Shown piece after piece: positions 43,164-54,160 of a stretch of 64,000 bases of DNA. The DNA is taken from NCBI GenBank assembly GCA_029204225.1, contig CM055099.1, positions 56,825,512-56,889,511 of the forward strand. The letters run 5' to 3'. The DNA comes from Diphasiastrum complanatum. Its lineage: Eukaryota > Streptophyta > Lycopodiopsida > Lycopodiales > Lycopodiaceae. The first letter of the stretch is position 1, and each line of letters starts with the position of its first letter. Under the pieces are notes generated by a model. That model was not told the DNA's origin and ran no database searches. It saw nothing but the letters and a program-made list of their open reading frames with translations. The position numbers were made by a program, and so were the translations under genes.

Positions 43164-45650
43164 CTAACTTGGCAAATCTAGTGTACATCTATCTACAATT
43201 CCAAGAGCATATCTTAACTTAAAAAATGGATCTTTGGACAATGGTTTGGTTAAGATATCAGCTATGCATTCGGATGATGGTACATGATGTAGTTGCACTT
43301 CCTTGGATTGTACCTTCTCCCTCACAAAGTGGTGAGCTATCTCAATATGCTTTGTTCTAGCATGGAAGATAGGATTTGAAGCAATTTGTTGAGAAGCTTG
43401 ATTGTCACAAAATATGTAAGGGATCTCCTCGGCCTCTAGCACATGTAGTTCCATCAAGAGTCTTCTTAGCCATAAGAGCTCTTTGGTTGTTGAAGTCAAT
43501 GCCTTGTACTCGGCTTCACAAGAAGATAGTGAGATTGTATCTTGCTTTTTGGAAAGCCAAGATATCACTCCTCCACAAAGAAATGTTGCAAATGCACTAA
43601 TGGACTTCCTATCCATCTTGTCACCTGCAAAATCTGAATCCGAGTAGGCTCTCAAGTGCAAGTTAGATCCTTCATAAAGTATACCAAAAAATCTAGTACT
43701 AGAAACATATCTAAGTACTCTCTTGGCACTTTTCCAATGATGAATTAAAGGAGCTTGCATACTTTGACTCAACTTGCTTACACAAAAACTTAAGTCAGGT
43801 CTAGTGATGGTTAAATAGATTAGAGAGCCTATAAGCTTCCTAAAGAGAGTGATGTCCTCAAAGGATGCTTCATCACCTTCATTAGTTGCTTTCACAACAT
43901 GCTCCATAGGGGTGTCAATCCCCTTACAATCTTTCATACCAAATCTTTCAAGAATGGAAGTAGCATACTTAGATTGACTTATGAAAGTACAATTGCTACT
44001 TCTAGACACTTCTATCCCAAGTATAAACTTTAGGAAGCCTAGATCTACCATCTTGAACTCACTAGATAAGTCAACTTTTACTTTGCCTATGCCATTATCA
44101 TCATTTCCTGTCATAATGATGTCATCAACATAAAGAACCAAAATGATGATCTTTCCTTCATTACATTTGAAATATAAAGAAGGTTCATAAGCACTTAGTA
44201 CAAAGCCAAGGGAATAGAGAAAATCATGCAACCTAGAGTACCAAGCTCTAGGTGCTTGCTTCAAGCCATATAGGCTCTTCCTTAAGTAGCACACCTTTTG
44301 CTCCTCACCAATCTTGATGAAGCCCTCGGGTTGCATCATGTAGATTTCCTCTTCTAAGAAGCCATTCAAGAAGGCATTTGTCACATCCATTTGGTAGAGA
44401 TCCCATTTGAACAAAGTAGCAATGCAAATGATTAATCTAATAGTTACAAGCTTAGCTACAGGTGCAAATGTTTCTTCATAATCCAATCCTTTTATTTGAA
44501 GAAATCCCTTAGCAACAAGCCTAGCTTTGTATTTACTAATAGATCCATCTTGATTGTACTTAATTCTATAAATCCACTTACATGCAAGTGGTTTCTTTCC
44601 TCTTGGAAGATTTACAAGATTCCAAGTATGATTTTCTTCTAATGCATCATACTCTACTTGCATTGCATCTCTCCAAACTTTAGATTTACATGCTTCTTCA
44701 AAAGATGATGGTTCTTCAATCAATGTAGCTAAAAAAGAGTAAGAGGTAGAAGATGTAGAGCCTTCCTTTTGCTTTCCCTTGTCCACATAGGTAAGCCTTG
44801 AGGGCTCGGCCTTGCTCCTTGATGATCTTCTTGGCCCCTTTTGACTTGGATCCAAATCTCCATCCTCGGGTTTGTCATGATCCTCCTCGGGTTTGTCAAG
44901 ATCCTCCTCGGATTTGTCAAGATCTTCAATGCACAATGGGTTAGATCCATTTGACAAGCTCTTAGCAAATTGTGACTCATCAAAAAGTACATCCTTGCTT
45001 ACCTTTACTTTCTTGGATGTAGGATCATATATCCTATATCCCTTGCTATTTTCTCCATAGCCAACAAAGATTCCTTTGAAGGAGGTAGCATCTTCTTTCC
45101 TTCTAGTCTCCAAAGGAATGTGTACATAACAAGTACATCCAAAGATCTTAAAATATTTTACATTGGGTTTCTTATCAAACAAGGCTTGATAAGGTGAGAT
45201 CCCATCTATAGCACTACTAGGAAGTCTATTACACAAATAATTAGCACATGTTATGGCTTCTCCCCAAAATGAGATGGGAAGTGATGCATCAAGCCTCAAG
45301 GACTTTGCACACTCACATAGACTCCTATTTTTCCTCTCGGCCACCCCATTTTGTTGAGGGGTGTAGGAACAAGTGTATTGTAACTTAATACCATTGATCT
45401 CACAAAAGTCTTTCATTTTATTGGAGGTGTACTCTCCTCCATTATCACATCTTAGTGCTTTGATAGAAGTACTAAGTTTTTTCTCTACTAGAGACTTGAA
45501 CTTAATGAAAGCTTCATAAACAAGATTTTTCTTTGATAGTAACTCAATCCATGTGAATCTAGTACAATCATCTATAAAAGTTACATACATCAAGGCACCT
45601 CCATTACTTGCATGTGAAAAACTATGTACATCAGAATGTATGAGATCCAA
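43164..45650 (-). CDS. Copia-C2 integrase, reverse transcriptase and RNase H
   Basis: 828 codons. Integrase core with a DD35E triad at D7 (HSD), D69 (CDNGGEY) and E105 (NGVAERKN); integrase C-terminus FGCTCYVHIPLETR (170-183) and VGYGENSKGYRIY; an acidic linker with three DKxEED repeats (near 245-262). Reverse transcriptase from CKWIYRIKYNQDG (357) through EETFAPVAK, FLEEEIYMMQPEGF and SLYGLKQAPRAW to the catalytic YVDD (507-510). RNase H with AYSDSDFAGD (near 670), SCEAEY (near 712) and CDNQ (749), ending TKPLSKDPFF and CTLDLPS. The protein copies element RNA into DNA and inserts it in the nucleus. The frame is that of the upstream gag-protease; only the TAA at 45681-45683 separates them. 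All catalytic residues look intact, so this is one of the best-preserved elements in the window. Confidence 0.95.
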   Translation of the reverse strand: MDLIHSDVHSFSHASNGGALMYVTFIDDCTRFTWIELLSKKNLVYEAFIKFKSLVEKKLSTSIKALRCDNGGEYTSNKMKDFCEINGIKLQYTCSYTPQQNGVAERKNRSLCECAKSLRLDASLPISFWGEAITCANYLCNRLPSSAIDGISPYQALFDKKPNVKYFKIFGCTCYVHIPLETRRKEDATSFKGIFVGYGENSKGYRIYDPTSKKVKVSKDVLFDESQFAKSLSNGSNPLCIEDLDKSEEDLDKPEEDHDKPEDGDLDPSQKGPRRSSRSKAEPSRLTYVDKGKQKEGSTSSTSYSFLATLIEEPSSFEEACKSKVWRDAMQVEYDALEENHTWNLVNLPRGKKPLACKWIYRIKYNQDGSISKYKARLVAKGFLQIKGLDYEETFAPVAKLVTIRLIICIATLFKWDLYQMDVTNAFLNGFLEEEIYMMQPEGFIKIGEEQKVCYLRKSLYGLKQAPRAWYSRLHDFLYSLGFVLSAYEPSLYFKCNEGKIIILVLYVDDIIMTGNDDNGIGKVKVDLSSEFKMVDLGFLKFILGIEVSRSSNCTFISQSKYATSILERFGMKDCKGIDTPMEHVVKATNEGDEASFEDITLFRKLIGSLIYLTITRPDLSFCVSKLSQSMQAPLIHHWKSAKRVLRYVSSTRFFGILYEGSNLHLRAYSDSDFAGDKMDRKSISAFATFLCGGVISWLSKKQDTISLSSCEAEYKALTSTTKELLWLRRLLMELHVLEAEEIPYIFCDNQASQQIASNPIFHARTKHIEIAHHFVREKVQSKEVQLHHVPSSECIADILTKPLSKDPFFKLRYALGIVDRCTLDLPS

Positions 45651-45680
45651 GGGAGAGAGAGATCTTGATGAAGATTTCTT

Positions 45681-47144
45681 TTAAGAAGATTTGTGTGACT
45701 TTGCAAGGCCACATGCCTCACACATTTTTCCACACTTCTTGAAAGCTCTTGGTAGGCCGAGAGCTAGTTCCTTGCTTGCCATTGACTCCATAGATTGAAG
45801 ATTAGGATGGCCTAATCTCTTATGCCAAAGCTCCACTTGAGTTAGCTCCTCCCTAGCCAAGTTCACACTTTCACTTGCAACATTAGCATCCAACTTGAAA
45901 AGTCTACCTTGCTTAATGCCACTAGCTATGCACTTATCATTTTTCAAGATGGAACAAACTCCATTCTTGAAATGTACATCTAGTCCATTGTCCATTAATT
46001 GTCCTACACTAAGCAAGTTTCTTGAAATGGTAGGAACATACAAAACATTATCTAGATCTATCCTTTTAGATGTGCCTAAACAAAGAGGTATAGATCCTAT
46101 GCCATCTATCTTGCATGCTTGATCACTAGCAGTGTATATTGACTTCTTAGAGTCATTACAAGATAGAAGAGTAGAAAAATAATGCTTGTTAAAGGACATG
46201 TGGGAACTAGCCCCACTATCTATCCACCATGTGTCTTGACTTGAAGTTGGTGTAGATGCAACCATTAAGGATGTGTTGAATCCATCCTCATATTCTTCCT
46301 CTTGAGCAATGTTCCCTTGATCTCCTTTGGCTTGTTGATTCTTCTTCAAGTAGCATTCTGAGGCAAAGTGTCCTTTCTTTCCACAAAAGAAACACTTTAG
46401 TTTTGCCTTGTTCTTCACTTTGCCTTTGGAGGTAGATCCTCCATTCTTCATCTCGGCCTCCTTGCCTTGATTTTTCTTGAATGGATTTTGCTTTTTCTTG
46501 CCTTTAGATGTAAAGTTAGCTTTCTCCTCTCCTCCATTAAGTGACATGCTATCCATTCTTGTCTTGAGGTGTAGAAGCCTACTCTCCTCGGCCACAAGAA
46601 CATTGTGCAACTTTTCAATGGATGGAAGAGAGTCTTGAATGGCAAATGATTGGACTAAGTTGGTAAACTCATCACTTAGACCATTCAAAATGATTTGTAC
46701 TAGTTCTTGATCTTGGATCTTCTCTCCTATTGCACTTAACTCCTTGTTAAGAGATTTGATCCTAAGAACATACTCTTGTCCACTCTCTCCACTTCCTTTC
46801 ATGCTTTGGAAAACTTGATTTCTTAGCATGAGGATTCTTGAAGTATTGTTGGATTCATAAATGCTCTTTAATGAATCCCAAGCCTCTTTGGATGAGGTAC
46901 AAGAAGACACCTCTTTCAAGAGGTCATTGCATACATTTAACTTTATGCAATGTAGAGCTAATCTTGCTCTCTTCTTGTATTTGGCTTGTTCTTGGGGAGT
47001 TTGAGGCTCTTCCTCTACTCCTTGAACTATGTCATATAGATCATGGATCACTAGGAGTGATTCCATTCTCACTTTCCAAATGGAATAATTTGTGGAAGTG
47101 AGTCTCTCACTTGGTTCCATCAAATATCCACCCATGGATGACAT
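45681..47144 (-). CDS. Copia-C2 gag-protease and pre-integrase
   Basis: 487 codons from the ATG at 47144. Gag domain (residues about 15-200: NYSIWKVRMES, KEAWDSLKSIYE, VQIILNGLSDEFTNLVQSFA). Lysine-rich stretch 205-250. CCHC knuckle C251-C264 (CFFCGKKGHFASEC). Aspartic protease active site D309-S-G-A-S. VLYVPTISRNLLSVGQL. Pre-integrase zinc region LWHKRLGHPNLQSM and CEACGLAKSH. It ends SHKSS followed by TAA, and the next codons continue the integrase in the same frame. In intact relatives of this type gag-pol is a single ORF, so this stop is probably a point mutation. Read-through is possible but nothing shows it. Confidence 0.95.
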   Translation of the reverse strand: MSSMGGYLMEPSERLTSTNYSIWKVRMESLLVIHDLYDIVQGVEEEPQTPQEQAKYKKRARLALHCIKLNVCNDLLKEVSSCTSSKEAWDSLKSIYESNNTSRILMLRNQVFQSMKGSGESGQEYVLRIKSLNKELSAIGEKIQDQELVQIILNGLSDEFTNLVQSFAIQDSLPSIEKLHNVLVAEESRLLHLKTRMDSMSLNGGEEKANFTSKGKKKQNPFKKNQGKEAEMKNGGSTSKGKVKNKAKLKCFFCGKKGHFASECYLKKNQQAKGDQGNIAQEEEYEDGFNTSLMVASTPTSSQDTWWIDSGASSHMSFNKHYFSTLLSCNDSKKSIYTASDQACKIDGIGSIPLCLGTSKRIDLDNVLYVPTISRNLLSVGQLMDNGLDVHFKNGVCSILKNDKCIASGIKQGRLFKLDANVASESVNLAREELTQVELWHKRLGHPNLQSMESMASKELALGLPRAFKKCGKMCEACGLAKSHKSS

Positions 47145-47727
47145 TTTAGAATGAATGCTCTTTTAAAAATCACAAAGATTTTTGAATTTTAAAAGATCTA
47201 TGAAGTGGCCTAAAGCTTACTAGAATGCCTATAGGCTTGTCTCTATCAAACTAACACACAAGCTTGAATGATACTCAAAGATCTTACCAAAAATTTCTAG
47301 CTTTCACTCTCACAAAAAAAATTGCTTTACACTTTTCTTAGAGATTTCACTTCAACTAAGGATCTGAACAAATCAGCCTCTTAGATCTGATCTTAGACTC
47401 TAAAAAGAAATGCTTCAATGATCCAAAACACTATTTGGTCATAGGCATTAGTTAGAATGAATCTAGATCAATACTATGCTTCAAAAAGCACCAAAAATGA
47501 ACTAGTATTGTGATTTTGGGACCAAAAAACACAAAGTAACTTGAATTGAAAGTTGCTGTACGGTTTCACACGTGTGAAAAGTACATACACAGCCTCCAAG
47601 TCGTTTTGATCCAAATGATTACAAGCTATCACTCTAGAAGAACTCGCCCTCACTAGTATTGGCCAAAAAACAAATTTTGCCAATGATCTTTACAAGATTT
47701 ATGATTCAATGATCACTCTCTTACTTA
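47145..47727 (-). other. Copia-C2 leader
   Basis: 583-bp untranslated leader; contains a further CACACGTGTG (47567). Confidence 0.85.
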
Positions 47728-47739
47728 GCTCTGATACCA
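47728..47739 (-). other. Copia-C2 primer-binding site (tRNA-iMet)
   Basis: Minus strand TGGTATCAGAGC, exact, immediately after the LTR end ATCA. Confidence 0.95.
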
Positions 47740-48602
47740 TGATAAAGTTTTACAGTTTTTAGGACAATAATGATTGTACTTTACAATCATAGAGAGTTAT
47801 TGGTTGCTTAATCAATGAATCTATCAAGTTCTACACATTAGATCTTGATCTAGATTCACTACACTTGGATTTAAGCAAGAGCAATGGATCAACACATCAT
47901 TTTTTAGTGAGAGCGGATTCACACGTGTGGAGTACTGTCCACTGTACGGCCTGCACCTGAAACAACAAGTACAATGATACTAGATAGCAATCATGCATAA
48001 AAATCACAAGACAAATGACTAGAAATCTCACAAAAGTGTAGAGTGCAAAAGTCTCATCAATTTTCTTAGCAAAATGATGATCCTTTTATGGATCAAGTAC
48101 ATCCATGAGTCTGGTACAGTCCAGCAGGCCTTCACACGTGTGAAGAGTGCCACATCACTCATATCTATCCATTTGATCCATCCTTGATCCTTATCCAATA
48201 GTTGACCTTCTAGAATATGACTAAAATCCAAAAAGCTAGTCTCCTAGAATATAGGAATATTCCCTACAAAATAGGATCTAAGGAAAATGGTCAACTCTTA
48301 TCTTCTAGTACTCTATACACACATGTGAACATCCACTTGCCATGTGGGAGCATTTACTCATGCACATGCAAGGAAAAGCTAATTTGTAGGTGACTAGTCA
48401 ACTTGACTAAAAACTAGTCATTTCATGTTCACACTAACTAGAATGATACAAAATCAATTTGGATATATACAAACATGAAAAGTACATCCTTTCACACATG
48501 GGAACATGCTCCACACGTGTGAAATCATATCATCAACATATTCTAATGTTTGATCAATATTTACATGAACCAATGTCAAGTGAGAAGTGACAATTTTCAA
48601 CA
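47740..48602 (-). repeat. Copia-C2 5' LTR
   Basis: 863 bp; differs from the 3' LTR by one inserted base near 47747 and one substitution near 47918, as far as I can see. Palindromes at 47920, 48133 and 48512; a possible TATA (CATAAAAGG on minus) near 48080. Confidence 0.97.
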
Positions 48603-48607
48603 CTACA
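48603..48607. repeat. Target-site duplication of Copia-C2 (right), ctaca
   Basis: Matches 42284-42288. Confidence 0.95.
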
Positions 48608-49340
48608 TAGAAGCCTACGAGAGTTAGTTTCAAGAAGATTGTAAAAATCAGAGAAAAATCATAAAAAATTCAAAAAACCCTTGAAAAAATCCAAAAAAAA
48701 TTCAAATCTTCATAAGAACTCTCGCAGAGCCCTCTGAAGTTCCATCTCAGCGAGACCAGGACACAGAGAAGCTTGCGAGAGTTAGTTTGATGTATAAGTG
48801 CCTGTGCGAGAGTTCCCAGTGGAAAAAAAGATGGGAAAGTACCAGTGAACCCTCGCAGACAGTGAAATTTTCAGTTCCAATGGTCAAGAACTCTTGCAGA
48901 GGATTCTAAAGTTCCATCTCAGTGAGACAAGAACACAAAAGAGCTTGCGAGAGTTAGTTTGATTTCAGTGAGTAGAAAATTGGATTTAAGTGCTAAAAAA
49001 TCACTAAAAAGTGAAGATCCAACAAATCCTTCTAGTAAGAACTCTCTTAGACCCTCTCAATCGATTCAAAATATCAAATTACATCAGTGATGAAGCCTGC
49101 GAGAGTTAGTATGAAGATCTGGTGAAGATCAAGCACAAAAAATGATTTTGAACCCTCGCAGACAGTGAAATTTTCACTGAGTTAACTCTCGCAGAGAATT
49201 CTACAGTGAGATTTGATCCAGATCTAGCTATTGTGAACCTTGCAAGAGTTACTTCCCAGATATCTAAAAGATACCAAGTTTGTTACTTGCAAAAACAGCT
49301 AAATAGCCCTCGCACAGCCAACCTTCACACAAGATAACCC
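48608..49340 (+). other. Gypsy-G1 leader, second part
   Basis: Non-coding, with many scattered GCGAGAGTT / CTCTCGCAGA words (for example near 48615, 48718, 48776, 48892, 49098, 49190). Some are repeated in tens of bases of context, such as AGTTCCATCTCAG at 48730 and 48911. Continues the leader broken by Copia-C2. Confidence 0.75.
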
Positions 49341-49556
49341 TTGCAGATCAGATCAGTGGAAAGATCTGCATCAGATCCAGCTACTGTCAAAATTCCAGGT
49401 CAATCAATGCAAGGAGTAAAAAGTTATCAAGGAAAAACCACCGTAGAAGGTCTAAAATTCACTCCGGCCGATCAGATCGATCAGATCCTTGAAGATCCAG
49501 ACTACATCCTACTGTATAAGCAAGGTCCAATCACTTTGGAACCCATCATCGGATGA
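49341..49556 (+). CDS. Short ORF overlapping the gag start of Gypsy-G1
   Basis: 71 codons (MQIRSVERSASDPATVKIPG ... GPITLEPIIG) whose TGA overlaps the gag ATG as ATGA at 49553-49556. It may be a separate upstream ORF, or gag N-terminal sequence thrown out of frame. DYILLYKQGPITLEP has the look of real protein. Undecided. Confidence 0.4.
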   Translation: MQIRSVERSASDPATVKIPGQSMQGVKSYQGKTTVEGLKFTPADQIDQILEDPDYILLYKQGPITLEPIIG

Positions 49557-50938
49557 ATCTGAGATCGGGACGATCAATAGCACGAAGGATAGCAAATCAA
49601 GCACTACACCTTCCCAGATTAGCAGCTGTGCAACAAGAAGCAGAACCGAAACCAGCACCAATGGATCCAATGGGCCAACCCGTACCTATCGCACACTTGC
49701 AAGCAGTTCGGAGAGCACCACAGATGGAGATACCAACATATGACGGATCATTAGATCCCATCCGATTCCTCCAGATCTACAAGCAAGTTTGTGAAATCTA
49801 CGACGAACGGACACCTGCGGAGAAGCTGATGCTATTCCCTATGCCCTTACTAGCAGTGGCTCAGGATTGGCTTTTTGACCTGTCAGAGGAAGAAAAATCC
49901 ATCTGGGAAGCAGTTAAAATGGCTCTCATTATGTGCTTTAAACCAAAAAAATTCCTAGAAGACCCGTTTCTCCTGCTGAGCAAAGTCAAGATGGGAAAAC
50001 CAGAAAGGATCCAGGATTATATTGAACGGGTCAAACATCTACGATCCAAGTGCAGTGCAGCCCTGACTCATGCGGTGATCATGTGGTTCCTAGCCGGATC
50101 ACCACGAAGCATCAGAAGAGAACTGAAACGACGGGAGTAGTATGCTACTCTACAATAAACGACGGAAGATGCCATCAGGGAAGAGGATGAGGGATCTGAC
50201 GACGAATATCCTTCCACCCACACTTCTACTCCCTCGATTGCATGATCATCATCAAATGCATTCACTCTATCCACAAAACTGTTGTTGGAGCAAATGACAA
50301 AATCACACAAACAACAAATGGAGCAACTTACAATTTGGCCAGAAATTGAAGGCCTTACAAGGAACTATAGCAGTAACTCCACATCAACCGAAACAAAACC
50401 AACTACAGTATCCTCGACGAGAAAATGTATGGTGTTCAGTATGCACGCAAAACCATACAACGAACGAGTGTCCAGTCCTAAAGCAAAATCTGAGACTAAC
50501 ATGTAGATTCTGCCATCTGTGCAATGCAACATCGCACGATACGGCATTTTGCCCTTTTAACCCCAAGGTTGTTCAACAAAAGAGAAGTCCTTATCAGACT
50601 TCTTATCCTTATCATCAAGGGGCACCTAACATGGCACCAAGGTACGGCGCACCCAATCAACCACAACGCATGGCCTTACCTGTTCCACCAGGGCCAGCCA
50701 ATCAACAAGTGGCCCATGTAAACCTGACAGCATTGGAACAAGAGATGCAAATGGTATGGACCAGATGAACCATTTATGGATCCTGCCATAAATGAATATG
50801 TTTCGGTCTATGCAGCTCAAACTCAACGTCAAGGTGGAAGAAATTACGACTGCTACGGATGCGGCAAAGGACATAGGATTGCAAAATATCCCTACAAGGG
50901 ACAATATACAACCTCCTGTCGAGATTGCGATTAACCAG
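49553..50938 (+). pseudogene. Gypsy-G1 gag
   Basis: The open part 49553-50140 begins MNLRSGRSIARR, then IPTYDGSLDPIRFLQIYKQV, AQDWLFDLSEEE, KPERIQDYIERVKHLRSKC and AVIMWFLAGSPRSIRREL: a Retrotrans_gag-type capsid. A TAG at 50138, other stops, then in the 50346 frame two zinc-knuckle-like motifs CSVCTQNHTTNEC and CHLCNATSHDTAFC, and a third CYGCGKGHRIAKYP near 50850 with the last Cys lost. Several lesions; inactive. Confidence 0.8.
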
Positions 50939-50939
50939 T

Positions 50940-52480
50940 GCACCTCTTAACCTCATTACCATACAGCAACCAGCAGTTGATTGACTTTAAGGAATCCAAC
51001 ACCTTCTGTTTTCTCTTTTTTGTCATTTTGGTGGGTTCATTCTTATTGTGTTTCTTCGGGACTACTGTGACATTCGCCTCATGGTTGCGAATATCATCGT
51101 CTACTGTAGCTATTGCCTCTTTAGGTAGGTCACTCCATCAGATTACCTGGTTATAGCATTGCTTCAACTGATTCTTCTTATTTACAAGTGTCTTGGGTGG
51201 ATCGATCCTTGAGACTTTCGCCATAGCAGACTTTTGTGGTGGTTGAGCTGGTACCTTCTTGGTTCCATAACGATCTGGGTCCATGTGGTGTAGGACCTGT
51301 TCATCAATTAGCTCAATCTCCTTATTATAAATTAGAGCATATTGCTAAGGGACTAGATCATCGTTCACTGGGTTCTCAATCGGCTCCACTGACAGCCATG
51401 CTACGTTTATCATATTCACTCCAAATGTGATTGGTGTGTCCATAGTGTAACATTTGGGTGAAGATGTACTCGGTTCTGGATCTGATTCATATTGACATGT
51501 CTGGCAATCAATAGTTGCTAATGCATCTGTCCATCTCATGACATTCGTCTCTGAATGATAGTGACCTCCCTTGGCTGGCCTTGGGCGATCAATCGTATGA
51601 TCTGTCGTGGATGATCTGTCATCAGCCTTGGGTGCAATAGGTTTCACTGCCCACATAGTTGGATCTACCTTTATAACCTATTCTTTGTTCTCTAAGGTGA
51701 GTTTCTCTATATCCTAGTTGTGTACTACTTGCACAGTCCTCAAACATGGTCTTCCCAGTAAAACACGGTATGCAGATGGAGATTCAGGTATATCCATGAC
51801 CACAAAAGTAATCACAAATTGCATGCCTACTATCTTTATGGGAATATCGGCAACTACACCTTTTGGTTTCACATAGGATTGATCTGCCAGCTTGATAGCG
51901 AATTTTCCTGGCTTCAATCCTTGTAAACCCCATTTTTTGTACAAAGTAGTGGGGATCATATTGACACCCGATTATCCATCTACCACTGCCGCCTCGTCCT
52001 CGTATCTCTTGTGTTTGATTGGCAAAGTGATGTTGTGTTCCTCACTTTTCCATGTTGTTCCGATGTGGAGGACGTTACTTGTTTCATCATAGCCCACACA
52101 ATATATGGGCTCAAGCGCTACTGGCTCCTCATCCGTTTTGGCCCATTCAGCTAAAAGGCTTTTCGCTTGTGGTGCAATCCATAGTAGTTCTCCGAGTGGT
52201 AAGCTAACATGGCTTGAAAACAAAAGTGTGAGCCTTTCAGTGCATGGTTCCTCGGGCTCCACCATGTGAAAAGGTGGTTCATGTTGGTGCAACCAATCAT
52301 TTTGATCAGTGTGCAGTGGTGAGCCCGCTTGCGGTTCCCGTTCGACGCTGACTGGAGGTTCTGTGAGATTGTCTCATTCTTGCTCTTTTTCCTCCTCCTG
52401 TGTTTTTTGTACCTAGTCTTAATTTCTGGTACTATCTTCTCTCTTTCCTCTTCTACACAGGTGACAGAAAACAAAAAAAT
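50940..52480 (-). pseudogene. Gypsy-G1 protease block, inverted
   Basis: On minus, opposite to gag and reverse transcriptase: HQHEPPFHMVEPEEPCTERL, YCVGYDETSNVLHIG, VVDG*SGVNMI (retropepsin DGGSG-like active site with a stop in place of Gly, near 51970), WGLQGLKPGKFAIKLADQSY, IPIKIVGMQFVITFVVMDI and YRVLLGRPCLRTVQVVHN. Then a long tail (PRPAKGGHYHSET, ESDPEPSTSSP, NVAWLSVEPIENPVNDDLVP) towards 50940. This is the protease and the linkers on both sides, so about 1.5 kb flipped in place. Confidence 0.75.
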
Positions 52481-53445
52481 GACCAGTCGGGCCAAGATCA
52501 ATATGCTGAAAGAGGAATCTTGACGAGCTCTAGTTCACGAGATGCCTAATACTTTCAAGAATTATACATTGGACGACGTGGTAATCATGATGCCGCAAGC
52601 CCAACGAGAACCTGATCAAAGTTAGGCACCAGTGGAACAAGTCTTCGAGGGACCTGCGCGAACACAGCTGATGAATTTTGCGGAACCAGAAGAAAAAGAA
52701 AGGATGCTGCCTATGGGAGAGCAGTTAACACCCACGTAGTTCAAGAGACTACGATCCTTGTTGGTGGAATATAAAGACTGTTTTGCCTGGAGCTATAGTG
52801 ATCTAAAGGGCATTCCGCCAATAGTAGTCCAACATACCATACCCTTGGTGGACAAAGCAGTCCCCAAGACATTTACAAGATCGAGCACACAGAATGGGTA
52901 TCACCGATAGTTATAGTATCCAAGAATAATGGCAAAATGCGGATCTGTGTGAATCTGAAGGCGCTAAATGCAGTCACCAAAAAGGACCATTTTCCTTTAC
53001 CATTTAGGGAAAGTGTCCTCGATAGAGTAGATGGCGATGAAGCCTTCAGTTTTTTGGATGGCTTCAGTGGCTACAACCAGGTGAAAATAGCCCCCCAGGA
53101 CCAGCACAAGACAACATTTGCCACGGAATGGGAACTTATGCCTATAAAGTGATGCCATTCGGACTTTGCAATGCCCGAAGCACTTTCCAATGAGTCATGT
53201 AGGTGGCATTCAAAGATTATCTGCAAAAATTTCTGGAAATTTTCTTGGACGATCTGTGCGTGCATGGACCAGATTCAGAACACTTATCCAATTTGGAGAA
53301 GGTGCTACAAAAATGCAGCGAATACCAGATCTCCCTGAACCCAAAAAAATGTCAATTATGGGTAACACATGGCTTGATACTCGACCATATAGTGTCAAGA
53401 CACGGGATCGCCACAGATCTTTATTCTTGATTTTGCGGAGTTAAC
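52481..53445 (+). pseudogene. Gypsy-G1 reverse transcriptase
   Basis: Linker HEMPNTFKNYTLDDVV and LLVEYKDCFAWSYSDLKGIP (52770); a break; then the 52937 frame with MRICVNLKALNAVTKKDHFP, FSFLDGFSGYNQVKIAP and TTFATEW. After a frameshift near 53150, the 53203 frame with KFLEIFLDDLCVHG (FLDD catalytic motif near 53245) and LNPKKCQLW. Stops and frameshifts make it inactive. Confidence 0.85.
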
Positions 53446-54160
53446 CAGACCAATTTACAAGCTCACAATGGATCCACATTGGAATGAGAAAGCTCTAAAG
53501 GCTTTCCAAAAGATTAAGGATGCATTGGTCTCAGCACCAATATTACTACCACCCAATTGGTCCATTGAGTTTCAGTATGCAGTTGGAGTAGTCTTAACCC
53601 AGCTAGGTGAACACAAAAAAGATTTTTCAATCCGATTTGTAAGCCGACAGCTCAGTGATACCAAAATGAATTATCTAACCACAGAGTGGGAAGCATTGGC
53701 AATGATCTATGTGGTTAAAAAATTTCGACACTATTTGATGGCCACACATTTTGCTTTTTATATGGACCATCAACCCTTGTTATATCTCGTTAATAAAACT
53801 TGCAACACCGAGAGAATCACTAGATGGCTCCTTCTGTTGTTGGAATTTGATTTTCGGATAGTAGTTCGCAAGGGAAAACAACACTACATGGCAGATCATG
53901 TGTCACAAATCAAGGTAATGGAGATTGTAACCCAACCCGACGATGAACTGGCAGATGCTGCCTTATTTTACGTGGACACAGTACTAGAATGGGCTGCCGA
54001 CATTGTTGAATATCTAATGCGAGGCCAACCAAAAAAATCACTACCAAATGCGGAACAATGGAAATTGATCTTCAAGACTAGACCTTATCAGCTGATTGCC
54101 GGCCAGTTGTACCAAAGAGGTCCAAACGGAATCTTCGACGGTGTATTCTTCCTCATGAGG
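53446..54160 (+). pseudogene. Gypsy-G1 RNase H
   Basis: Open 53468-54187: WNEKALKAFQKIKDALVSAP, GVVLTQ, IRFVSRQLSDTKMNYLTTEW, YLMATHFAFYMDHQPLLYLV, ITRWLLLLLEFDFRI and GKQHYMADHVSQ. Catalytic E in TTEWEAL is present. The start of the domain lacks the usual DAS aspartate region, probably lost in a small deletion near 53575 (IEFQYAVGVV). Confidence 0.85.

Larger units (their letters stand above)
42289..48602 (-). mobile_element. Copia-C2, young near-intact Copia element
   Basis: 6314 bp on minus: 5' LTR 47740-48602, primer-binding site touching the LTR, leader, gag-protease (45681-47144) and integrase-reverse transcriptase-RNase H (43164-45650) in one frame split by a single TAA, polypurine tract, 3' LTR 42289-43150, perfect ctaca duplications. 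By eye the LTRs differ at about two positions, so the insertion is recent relative to everything else here. Confidence 0.97.
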
